The notes below the pieces were generated by a model, which was given only the letters and a program-made list of their open reading frames with translations, had not been told where the DNA came from and did no database searches. Both the position numbers and the translations under genes were made by a program. From Actinomycetes bacterium (lineage in GTDB: Bacteria > Actinomycetota > Acidimicrobiia > Acidimicrobiales > Palsa-688), in assembly GCA_021827225.1 (NCBI GenBank), contig JAKAXG010000054.1:1-12234 (forward strand): a stretch of DNA of 12,234 nucleotides, written 5' to 3'. Within the stretch, counting starts at the first letter, position 1, and every line of letters begins with the position of its first letter. Positions 1 to 5,751 of this stretch are shown in pieces.

Positions 1-99
1 GCGGCACCAGCGGTTCGGGCACCGGCGGGCGCCGGGGCTCGGCCCGGGGACCAGCGCCTGGCCGCAGACCGGGCAGGAGGCGGTGCGGGAGCCGGTCAC
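1..99 (-). CDS. Zinc-ribbon protein, N-terminal fragment (possibly ComF-like phosphoribosyltransferase)
   Basis: Only the first 33 codons are inside the window; the gene continues past the left edge. Reading from a GTG at 99 gives a Cys-rich start: CPVCG at residues 9-13, then after a Pro/Gly/Arg-rich gap CPNRWC at about 27-32. Two CxxC-type pairs separated by about 14 residues form a classic zinc ribbon. From memory, ComF-type phosphoribosyltransferases of actinomycetes carry a similar N-terminal ribbon with an R-x-C-x-N-x-x-C ending, so this is one candidate; the ribbon alone does not prove it. The gene lies on the same strand as the LuxR regulator, 47 nt downstream, and may be co-transcribed with it. 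The frame is open further upstream, so the start is not certain. No catalytic part is visible. Confidence 0.45.
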   Translation of the reverse strand, partial: MTGSRTASCPVCGQALVPGPSPGARRCPNRWCR

Positions 100-146
100 C
101 GGGTGATCGTCCCACCCGGGTGCGACGGCCAGGCCGGCGGGTGGGG

Positions 147-887
147 CTAGATGAGGCCCTCGCGGACCACGATGGCCACCGCGTGGCAGCGGTTCCGGGC
201 CTCGAGGCGGGCCATCAGCTTGGCCAGAACGCCCTTGATGGTGCTCTCCGAGTAGGCCAGCTGCTCGGCGATGTCGCTCGTGTCCAGACCGTCGGCCACC
301 AGGCGCAGCACCTCCGCCTCCCGGCTGGACAGGCGGACGGTGGTCATGGTGGACCCGGGCCGCTCCACGGTGGGGGCCAGCCCGAACGCCGCCAGGGCGG
401 ACGCCGTCCCGACTCCGGGCGGGGGAACCGCCGGGGGACCGGCCGCCGAGCCGTCCCCGGCTCCCGGGGGCCCGGTGGCCGTCCCGCCCCAGCCGGCGGC
501 CGACGCCGCCGCCTTCTTCAGCAGCCCCTCCGGGAGCTGGCAGCCGGCCTGGTCCGCCTGGCGGAGGACGTCCGCCAGGCGCGCCGAGGTCGCCTCGCTC
601 CGACGCAGGAAACTCGTCACTCCCGCCGCCACCGCGGCGACGACGCCGGCCTCGTCGAAGCGGGAAGCCACCAGCACCACGCGTGGTATCCCGTCCCGTT
701 GGATCGCTCTCACCACCCGGGCCGCCGTCTCGTCGACCGCGTCTGCGATCACGAGTGCGACCCTGGCCCTGTCCAGGTCCGCCGGTCCGACGATCTCGAT
801 GGAGGGATGCGCCTGCAGCTGGGTCTTGGCCCCCGCAGCGGACATCGGATCGGAGGCGTATATGTAAACGGAGGTACGCCCACTCAC
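147..887 (-). CDS. LuxR-family orphan response regulator with atypical receiver
   Basis: A 246-residue DNA-binding regulator. Residues about 1-112 resemble a CheY-like receiver: VYIYASD with one Asp (D13) of the usual acidic pair, a possible phospho-acceptor at D49 in ALVIAD, and FLRRSE at 93-98 where the conserved Lys would sit, so Lys is replaced by Arg. Residues about 125-180 are a Gly/Pro/Ala-rich linker. Residues 186-246 form a LuxR/GerE helix-turn-helix, starting LSSREAEVLRLVADG with recognition-helix pattern YSESTIKG. No histidine kinase gene is adjacent, so this is an orphan regulator. It resembles, from memory, a family of streptomycete LuxR regulators with the same degenerate receiver, which may act without phosphorylation. 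The GTG start at 887 is 7 nt after a TACTTT hexamer, which suggests a leaderless mRNA. Target genes are unknown; the divergent spacer to ppa is a natural candidate site. Confidence 0.87.
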   Translation of the reverse strand: MSGRTSVYIYASDPMSAAGAKTQLQAHPSIEIVGPADLDRARVALVIADAVDETAARVVRAIQRDGIPRVVLVASRFDEAGVVAAVAAGVTSFLRRSEATSARLADVLRQADQAGCQLPEGLLKKAAASAAGWGGTATGPPGAGDGSAAGPPAVPPPGVGTASALAAFGLAPTVERPGSTMTTVRLSSREAEVLRLVADGLDTSDIAEQLAYSESTIKGVLAKLMARLEARNRCHAVAIVVREGLI

Positions 888-894
888 GGTGACA

Positions 895-900
895 AAAGTA
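895..900 (-). promoter_or_regulatory. Candidate -10 box of the LuxR gene
   Basis: On the minus strand this reads TACTTT, fitting the actinomycete TANNNT pattern. Exactly 7 nt separate it from the GTG start at 887, so transcription would begin at or next to the start codon. There is no clear -35 box at 17 nt; TGACG-like bases lie about 19-20 nt upstream. Confidence 0.4.
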
Positions 901-942
901 CGACGCTGGGCCGCGGCCCACGTCAGTACCGACTACGCAATT

Positions 943-968
943 TTTTCGGCGCCGGGTGTGACCGAAAA
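943..968. repeat. 7-bp inverted repeat TTTTCGG-12-CCGAAAA in a divergent spacer
   Basis: TTTTCGG (943-949) and CCGAAAA (962-968) are perfect inverted copies with 12 nt between. They sit in the middle of the 125-bp spacer between the LuxR gene and ppa, in the most AT-rich patch of this part of the window. The centre-to-centre distance of 19 bp would place the half-sites on nearly the same face of the helix, as expected for a dimeric regulator. It could be an operator for the neighbouring LuxR protein, but this is inference. Confidence 0.35.
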
Positions 969-1000
969 CCGCCATCGTGCGCATAACGGCCCGACCGTGA

Positions 1001-1006
1001 TACGAA
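1001..1006 (+). promoter_or_regulatory. Candidate -10 box of ppa
   Basis: TACGAA, preceded by TGA to give TGATACGAA, which may be an extended -10. It ends 6 nt before the ATG at 1013, implying a leaderless transcript. No convincing -35 box is seen, and the sixth base deviates from TANNNT. Confidence 0.35.
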
Positions 1007-1012
1007 CATCGC

Positions 1013-1522
1013 ATGCAGATCGAGGTCGTCGTCGAGATTCCCAAAGGGACCCGCAACAAGTACGAAGCCGATGAGAACGGCACGATCTGGCTGGACCGGA
1101 TGCTGTTCACCTCGACCCGCTACCCCGAGGACTACGGCTACGTGCCCGAGACCCTCGCCGAGGACGGCGACCCGGTGGACGCCATGGTCATCCTCGACGA
1201 GCCGACCTTCCCGGGCTGCCACATCCACGCCCGCCCCATCGGGGTGCTCCGGATGCGCGACGAGGAAGGCATCGACGCCAAGGTGCTCTGTGTGCTCGAC
1301 AGCGACCACCGCTACGACCACATCCAGGAGCTGAGCGACATCCCCGAGCACCAGTGCCACGAGATCGAGCACTTCTTCGAGATCTACAAGGACCTGGAGC
1401 CGGGCAAGATGACAGAACCCGCCGGCTGGGAGGGCCGCCAGGACGCCGAGCGGGTGATCGAGCTGGGGCGCAAGCGCTTCGCCGAGCGCGCCGGCGAGCA
1501 GTCGGCCAGCCGGCGGGCGTAG
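1013..1522 (+). CDS. ppa: Inorganic pyrophosphatase (family I)
   Basis: A soluble cytosolic enzyme that hydrolyses pyrophosphate to two phosphates, pulling forward nucleic acid, aminoacyl-tRNA and acyl-CoA synthesis. At 169 residues it has the normal bacterial length. The N-terminal EIPKGTRNKYE (8-18), YPEDYGYVPET (37-47) and the family signature DGDPVDAMV (51-59) are intact. Asp residues 51, 53, 56, 83 and 88 and Lys90 match the spacing of the E. coli metal and phosphate ligands (65, 67, 70, 97, 102, 104) exactly, so it should be active with Mg2+. The C-terminal YKDLEPGK is also typical. It is monocistronic: divergent from the LuxR gene and convergent with the WS/DGAT gene 28 nt further on. 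The ATG lies 6 nt after a -10-like hexamer with no Shine-Dalgarno sequence. Confidence 0.97.
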   Translation: MQIEVVVEIPKGTRNKYEADENGTIWLDRMLFTSTRYPEDYGYVPETLAEDGDPVDAMVILDEPTFPGCHIHARPIGVLRMRDEEGIDAKVLCVLDSDHRYDHIQELSDIPEHQCHEIEHFFEIYKDLEPGKMTEPAGWEGRQDAERVIELGRKRFAERAGEQSASRRA

Positions 1523-1534
1523 GCAACCACCCGG

Positions 1535-1551
1535 GCCGGCGACCAGCCGGC
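1535..1551. terminator. Weak candidate bidirectional terminator hairpin
   Basis: GCCGGC (1535-1540) and GCCGGC (1546-1551) can pair as a 6-bp stem with a 5-nt loop in the short convergent gap between ppa and the WS/DGAT gene. There is no T tract on either side, and such GC-rich stems occur by chance in this genome, so support is mainly positional. Confidence 0.25.
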
Positions 1552-2924
1552 TACGCCGGCAGGTGGTCCTCGAACGCCGCCCGGACGCAGTCCACCAGAA
1601 CGCCGGGGTCGGCCACCGCCTGCGGGTCGATGTTGAGCCCGACGTGGGCGGTGCCGGCGTAGCTGAGCAGCGTGGCGTTGAGCGCCCCGCCCGAGCGCGG
1701 CCCCACCGGGACCATGGCCTCCGCCCGGGCGCCGCCGAGGGCCAGGAAGAACGGCGGGCCGGTCACGTTGGAGGCCACCACGTCCAACGAGCGCAGGGCG
1801 GCGGCCACCAGGCCCACCATCCCGGGGGTGCGCAGACCCAGCCCGGCGGCGGCCTCCAGCATGGGCAGCCACGGCTGGCGGCGGGCCAGGACCACCATCT
1901 CGTGCACCAGCCGGGTGCGCTCCTCGAACTCCAGCGGCCCCAGCGGGCCGCGCAGCAGCGCCCCGTGCAGCTGGTTCTGCATCCCCAGCTCGTCCTCACC
2001 GGCCGGCCGGGCGCTCATGGGGATGGCCAGCCGCAGGCTGGGCGGCAGCACCGCGCACTTCTCGTGGTAGCGGGCCAGGCCCTCCAGCAGGCCGCCGAGG
2101 AAGACGTCGTTGACCGTGGCGCCGAGCCGCCCGCCCGCCCGGCGGAGGCCGTCCAGTGGCACCGACAACGTGGCCAGCGACACCCCGCCCGAGCGGCCCC
2201 GCAGCACCGGGCTGGCGGGGCCGGCGGCCGCGGCCAGAGCGCTGCGGACGGCGCGGCCGGCGTCGGCGGCCGTCCGCAGCAGGGCCTGTGGGTCGCCCGA
2301 AGCCGAGCGGACCGACCGGACACCCCACGGCACCGCCCGGCGGGCCAGGCCGGCCGACCGGCGGACCGAGGCGTCCAGGTCGCTCGTCATGGCGTCCAGA
2401 GCCGAGGGCGGGGCGGCCGGCGCCGCGGCGGACGGCCCGGGCGCCGACAGGTCGTCGAACAGCTCGCCGAGCAGCCTCACGCCGCCCAGCCCGTCGGTGT
2501 AGGAGTGGTGGAGGTGCAGCACCAGAGCGTCGGCCGCCCCGGGCACCAGCACCACCCGCCAGGGCGGGTGCCCTTCGGGGAAGGGGCGGGAGACGACGTC
2601 CTCGGCCACCGCGATCAGCTCCGGCGGCAGGTCCGCGGGGGCCGACAACGGCGGCCCGGACGGCACTCGGTCGACCCGGGCCACCTTGACGTGGCGGTCG
2701 AGACGGAACTGCGGGTCGGCCTCCCAGCGCGGCGGCACCGTCGGCAGCAGCCCCGGTCCCACCCGCTCGCGAAGGCGCGGCACCCGCCGGGTCATCTGGT
2801 CGAGCCGGTCGCGGAGGGCGACCCGGTCGAGCGGCCGGTCGAAGCGGACCAGCATCGCCATGGTGGGCAGCATGCGGGCGTCGTGGCGGCCGAGACGCCA
2901 CATGAGCGCCTCGAGGTCGGTCAT
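1551..2924 (-). CDS. WS/DGAT-type O-acyltransferase (wax ester / triacylglycerol synthase)
   Basis: About 457 residues, usual for the family. These enzymes transfer an acyl group, normally from acyl-CoA, to diacylglycerol or a fatty alcohol, making storage lipid at the membrane. The catalytic HHxxxDG motif is HHSYTDG at 139-145. Other family marks are PRLRERV near 49-55, PFPEGHPPWRVVLV near 114-127, TVNDVFLGGL in the middle, and the C-terminal DUF1298-like SNVTGPPFFLALGG followed by SYAGTAHVGLNID. I chose the ATG at 2924 because MTDLEALMWRLG looks like the usual family N-terminus. A GTG at 2990 would add 22 Pro/Gly-rich residues and overlap the ACP stop as GTGA, so it cannot be excluded. The gene follows the ACP gene on the same strand, so the pair is probably one operon. 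No truncation is seen. Confidence 0.92.
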   Translation of the reverse strand: MTDLEALMWRLGRHDARMLPTMAMLVRFDRPLDRVALRDRLDQMTRRVPRLRERVGPGLLPTVPPRWEADPQFRLDRHVKVARVDRVPSGPPLSAPADLPPELIAVAEDVVSRPFPEGHPPWRVVLVPGAADALVLHLHHSYTDGLGGVRLLGELFDDLSAPGPSAAAPAAPPSALDAMTSDLDASVRRSAGLARRAVPWGVRSVRSASGDPQALLRTAADAGRAVRSALAAAAGPASPVLRGRSGGVSLATLSVPLDGLRRAGGRLGATVNDVFLGGLLEGLARYHEKCAVLPPSLRLAIPMSARPAGEDELGMQNQLHGALLRGPLGPLEFEERTRLVHEMVVLARRQPWLPMLEAAAGLGLRTPGMVGLVAAALRSLDVVASNVTGPPFFLALGGARAEAMVPVGPRSGGALNATLLSYAGTAHVGLNIDPQAVADPGVLVDCVRAAFEDHLPA

Positions 2925-2986
2925 CCGCGGGGCGGGGCCGGCGCCCTCCCCCGGCGAGCTGCGGCCCGGTCCGTCCGGACCGGCGG

Positions 2987-3244
2987 TCACGCCTGCGGCG
3001 GCACGCCGGCCAGGCCGGCGACGATGTCGAAGGCCTGGCCCACCGTCTCGAGCTGCTCGGGGTCCACGTCGGGGATCTTGATGGAGAAGGCGTCGTTGAG
3101 GGCCAGGGTGATCTCGACCACGGCCAGGCTGTCGGCGTCGAGGTCCTCCCGCCACCGGGCGTCCGGCTGGACCTCGTCGGGGTCGATGTCCAGCACTTCC
3201 GCCACGCACCCCTGGAAGGTGCTGTAAGCCTCTCCGCGATCCAT
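2987..3244 (-). CDS. acpP: Acyl carrier protein
   Basis: A small acidic protein of 85 residues that carries the growing acyl chain on a phosphopantetheine arm. The attachment motif is DADSLAVVE, with Ser39 as the modified residue; the four-helix pattern and the helix II region LAVVEITLALNDAFSIKIPD are typical. It lies first in a minus-strand pair with the WS/DGAT gene. It is divergent by 44 bp from fabI-fabG-fabZ, with fabF nearby, so it is likely the carrier for this FAS II set. It could instead be a specialised carrier dedicated to the acyltransferase; a second ACP elsewhere in the genome cannot be ruled out. The ATG sits 6 nt after TAACTT, so the message is probably leaderless. The symbol is assigned by context. 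Confidence 0.93.
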   Translation of the reverse strand: MDRGEAYSTFQGCVAEVLDIDPDEVQPDARWREDLDADSLAVVEITLALNDAFSIKIPDVDPEQLETVGQAFDIVAGLAGVPPQA

Positions 3245-3250
3245 CCCCCA

Positions 3251-3256
3251 AAGTTA
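3251..3256 (-). promoter_or_regulatory. Candidate -10 box of the ACP-WS/DGAT operon
   Basis: On the minus strand this reads TAACTT, fitting TANNNT, with exactly 6 nt (TGGGGG) before the ATG at 3244. It overlaps a palindromic GTTAAC and lies in the compact spacer shared with the fabI promoter. Confidence 0.45.
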
Positions 3257-3274
3257 ACCGGCGGTCGGGACGCC

Positions 3275-3280
3275 TATGGT
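3275..3280 (+). promoter_or_regulatory. Candidate -10 box of the fabI operon
   Basis: TATGGT matches TATAAT at four of six positions and fits TANNNT. Eight nt separate it from the ATG at 3289, so the 5' untranslated region would be at most a few bases. No clear -35 box is visible in the 44-bp spacer. Confidence 0.42.
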
Positions 3281-3288
3281 GTCCTCCC

Positions 3289-4065
3289 ATGCCCGGACTG
3301 CTGGAAGGCAAACGCATCCTGGTCACCGGGGTGCTGACAGACGACTCCCTGGCGTTCGCGGTGGCCAGGCTGGCCCAGGAGCAGGGCGCGGAGGTGGTCC
3401 TGACCGGCGCCGGCCGGGGCCTGTCGCTGACCCGCCGGGTCGCCCGCCACCTTCCCGACCCGCCCGACGTGCTCGAGCTCGACGTCACCGTCGCCGATCA
3501 CGTGGCCGCGGTCGCCGCCGACCTGGAGCAGCGGTGGGGGGCCCTCGACGGGGTGCTGCACTCGATCGGCTTCGCCCCCCAGGCGTGCATGGGCGGCGGC
3601 TTCCTCGACGCCGGATGGGACGACGTGAAGGTGGCCATGGAGATCTCGGCCTATTCGCTCAAGCTCCTGGCCGTCGGGTTGCGACCGCTGATGCGGGCGG
3701 CCGGCGCCGGGTCGGTGGTCGGGCTGGACTTCGACGCCACCGTGGCGTGGCCCGGCTACGACTGGATGGGGGTGGCCAAGGCGGCGCTCGAGTCGACCTC
3801 CCGCTACCTGGCCCGGGATCTGGGCCCGGAGCAGATCCGGGTGAACCTGGTGGCCGCCGGGCCGATCAAGACCATGGCCGCCAGATCGATCCCCGGCTTC
3901 AGCGCCTTCGAGGAGGCGTGGGACGGGCGGGCGCCGCTGGGCTGGAGCGTCACCGACGCCGAGCCGGTGGCCCGGGCGTGCGTGGCCCTGCTCTCGGACT
4001 GGTTCCCGGCCACCACCGGGGAGATCATCCACGTGGACGGCGGCTTCCACGCCATGGGGGTCTGA
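3289..4065 (+). CDS. fabI: Enoyl-[acyl-carrier-protein] reductase, InhA-like
   Basis: Reduces trans-2-enoyl-ACP to acyl-ACP with NADH, the last step of each elongation cycle. At 258 residues it is close to mycobacterial InhA (269) and follows it along its whole length: GKRILVTGVLTDDSLAF (7-23) with the split FabI-type glycine motif, LDGVLHSIGF (86-95), ISAYS (119-123), GLDFD (145-149), the catalytic pair Tyr157 and Lys164 in YDWMGVAK, NLVAAGPIKT, and DGGFHAMG at the end. Ser92 corresponds by alignment to InhA Ser94, a position known for isoniazid-resistance substitutions; here it is the wild-type residue. The short gap after Tyr157 and the length classify it as FabI/InhA rather than FabK, FabL or FabV. 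First gene of the fabI-fabG-fabZ-LOG operon; the stop is 3 nt before the fabG start. Confidence 0.95.
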   Translation: MPGLLEGKRILVTGVLTDDSLAFAVARLAQEQGAEVVLTGAGRGLSLTRRVARHLPDPPDVLELDVTVADHVAAVAADLEQRWGALDGVLHSIGFAPQACMGGGFLDAGWDDVKVAMEISAYSLKLLAVGLRPLMRAAGAGSVVGLDFDATVAWPGYDWMGVAKAALESTSRYLARDLGPEQIRVNLVAAGPIKTMAARSIPGFSAFEEAWDGRAPLGWSVTDAEPVARACVALLSDWFPATTGEIIHVDGGFHAMGV

Positions 4066-4068
4066 GCC

Positions 4069-4779
4069 GTGGCCCGCACCGTGCTGATCACAGGAGGCAA
4101 CCGGGGCATCGGCCTGGCCACCGCCCGCCGCTTCGCCGCCCAGGGGGACCGGGTGGCGGTCACCTACCGCCGCGAGCCGCCGGCCGACGCCGGCGACCTG
4201 CTGCCCGTCCGCTGTGACGTGACCTCCGCCGACGACGTGGAGGCCGCCTTCAAGGAGGTGGAGGACCGGCTGGGCGCCGTCGAGATCCTGGTGTCCAACG
4301 CCGGGGTCACCGCCGACCAGCTGCTGCTGTCGATGAAGGAGGAGGCCTGGGCGGGGGTGATCGACGCCAACCTGACCGCCGCCTACCGGGTGGCCCGCCG
4401 GGCCACGTCCAAGATGATCCGGGCCCGCTGGGGGCGCATGGTCTTCGTGTCGTCGGTGGTGGCCCTGACCGGCTCGCCCGGCCAGACCAACTACGCGGCG
4501 TCGAAGGCCGGGCTGATCGGCTTCGCCCGGTCGCTGGCCCGGGAGATCGGCGGCCGGGGGGTGACGGTCAACGTGGTCGCCCCCGGCTTCGTGACCACCG
4601 ACATGACCGCCGCCCTGGCCGAGGCCCGCCAGGCCGAGATCCTCGAGCAGGTGCCGCTCAAGCGGATGGCCACAGCCGAGGAGGTGGCCGCCGCCATCGC
4701 CTACCTGGCGTCCGACGACGCCGGCTACGTGACCGGCGCGGTGATCCCGGTGGACGGCGGCCTGGGGATGGGCCACTGA
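4069..4779 (+). CDS. fabG: 3-oxoacyl-[acyl-carrier-protein] reductase
   Basis: A 236-residue short-chain dehydrogenase that reduces 3-oxoacyl-ACP with NADPH, close in style to mycobacterial MabA. The Rossmann motif TGGNRGIG is at 8-15, NAG at 77-79, and the catalytic set is Asn101, Ser129, Tyr142 and Lys146. The Ser-to-Tyr distance of 13 residues is the same as in E. coli FabG. PGFVTTDMT and the C-terminal GAVIPVDGGLGMGH are typical FabG features. The GTG start lies 3 nt after the fabI stop and fabZ follows after 1 nt, so translation is probably coupled. The gene order enoyl reductase then ketoreductase is the reverse of mycobacterial mabA-inhA. SDR enzymes vary in substrate, but the operon makes FabG the best call. 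Confidence 0.94.
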   Translation: MARTVLITGGNRGIGLATARRFAAQGDRVAVTYRREPPADAGDLLPVRCDVTSADDVEAAFKEVEDRLGAVEILVSNAGVTADQLLLSMKEEAWAGVIDANLTAAYRVARRATSKMIRARWGRMVFVSSVVALTGSPGQTNYAASKAGLIGFARSLAREIGGRGVTVNVVAPGFVTTDMTAALAEARQAEILEQVPLKRMATAEEVAAAIAYLASDDAGYVTGAVIPVDGGLGMGH

Positions 4780-4780
4780 T

Positions 4781-5212
4781 ATGGAAAAAGGGTTGCCCCG
4801 CCCCGCCGACGTCCTCCCCCACCGGCCCCCGTTCCTGTTCGTGGACGAGGTCACCGCCGTCGTCGAGGGGTCATCGGCCACCGGCGTGTGGCGGCTGACC
4901 GGCGAGGAGGCCTTCTTCGCCGGGCACTTCCCCGGCCGGCCCACCCTGCCGGGGGTCCTGATGGTGGAGGCCATGGCCCAGCTGGGCGGCATCGCCCTGC
5001 TGGCCGATCCCCGCTACGCCGGCAAGCTGCCGCTGTTCGGGGGCATCGACAAGGCCCGCTTCCGCCGCCAGGTGCGGCCCGGCGACACCCTGGAGATGGA
5101 GGTGGTCCTCGACCAGCTGGGCTCCAACGCCGGCCGGGGCCACGGGACCGCCCGGGTGGGCGGCAAGGTCGCCTGCCAGGCGTCGATGCTGTTCGTCATC
5201 GTCAGCCCGTGA
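4781..5212 (+). CDS. fabZ: 3-hydroxyacyl-[acyl-carrier-protein] dehydratase
   Basis: Removes water from 3-hydroxyacyl-ACP to give the trans-2-enoyl-ACP that the upstream-encoded enoyl reductase then reduces. The protein has 143 residues and a single hot-dog fold. The family core HFPGRPTLPGVLMVEAMAQ contains the catalytic His49 and Glu63; the early LPHRPPFLFVDEV (12-24) and the later FGGIDKARFRRQVRPGD segment, the usual FabZ substrate-loop region, are also present. It is FabZ rather than FabA, since FabA is longer (about 170 residues) and uses an Asp in place of this Glu. It starts 1 nt after the fabG stop and its TGA overlaps the next gene's GTG. From general knowledge, many mycolic-acid actinomycetes use HadAB-type dehydratases at this step, so a plain FabZ is notable. 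Confidence 0.95.
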   Translation: MEKGLPRPADVLPHRPPFLFVDEVTAVVEGSSATGVWRLTGEEAFFAGHFPGRPTLPGVLMVEAMAQLGGIALLADPRYAGKLPLFGGIDKARFRRQVRPGDTLEMEVVLDQLGSNAGRGHGTARVGGKVACQASMLFVIVSP

Positions 5213-5751
5213 AAGCGGTCTGCGTCTACTGCGGCTCGTCCCGGGGCACCGGGGCCGTCTACACCGAGACGGCCCGTCAGGTCGGGGCGCTGCTCGCCGG
5301 GCACGGGCTGCGCCTGGTCTACGGCGGCGGGTCGGTCGGCCTGATGGGCGAGGTGGCCGACGCCGCGCTCGAAGCGGGCGGGGCGGTCACCGGGGTCATC
5401 CCCCGGGGCCTGTTCCGGGCCGAGGTGGCCCATCCGGGGCTCACCGAGCTGGTCGAGGTCACCTCCATGCACGAGCGCAAGATGGAGATGTTCGAGCGGG
5501 CGGACGCCTTCGTCGCCCTGCCCGGCGGCCTGGGCACCCTGGAGGAGCTCACCGAGCTCACCACCTGGGCCCAGCTGCGCCTGCACGCCAAGCCGATCGT
5601 CACCCTGGACGTCAACGGGTTCTGGCAGCCGTTCCACCGGCTGCTCCGCCACTACGTGGAGGAGGGCTTCATGAAGGCCGCCAACCTGGACCTGATATCC
5701 AACGTGGACAGCGTCGACAAGCTCATCCCCGCCCTGGCGAGCTCCGGGTGA
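5209..5751 (+). CDS. LOG-family / TIGR00730 Rossmann-fold protein (putative nucleoside 5'-monophosphate phosphoribohydrolase)
   Basis: The family splits the N-glycosidic bond of nucleoside 5'-monophosphates; in plants and some bacteria it activates cytokinins, and in most bacteria the substrate is uncertain. The call rests on YGGGSVGLMG at 38-47, the substrate-site MHERK at 87-91 and the diagnostic PGGLGTLEE at 105-113. The start CVYCGSS is also typical. The length of 180 residues is normal for the group. I start at the GTG at 5209, which shares four bases (GTGA) with the fabZ stop; upstream extension would run through fabZ in another frame. It is the last gene of the FAS II operon, an unexpected partner with no known role in fatty acid synthesis. 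Its last 29 bp lie antisense to the end of fabF. Confidence 0.88.
   Translation: MKAVCVYCGSSRGTGAVYTETARQVGALLAGHGLRLVYGGGSVGLMGEVADAALEAGGAVTGVIPRGLFRAEVAHPGLTELVEVTSMHERKMEMFERADAFVALPGGLGTLEELTELTTWAQLRLHAKPIVTLDVNGFWQPFHRLLRHYVEEGFMKAANLDLISNVDSVDKLIPALASSG

Noticed and set aside
1551..3488. A 645-residue version of the WS/DGAT protein starting near 3488.
   Set aside because: It would run through the ACP gene and into fabI on the opposite strand; family-like sequence begins only at the ATG at 2924.
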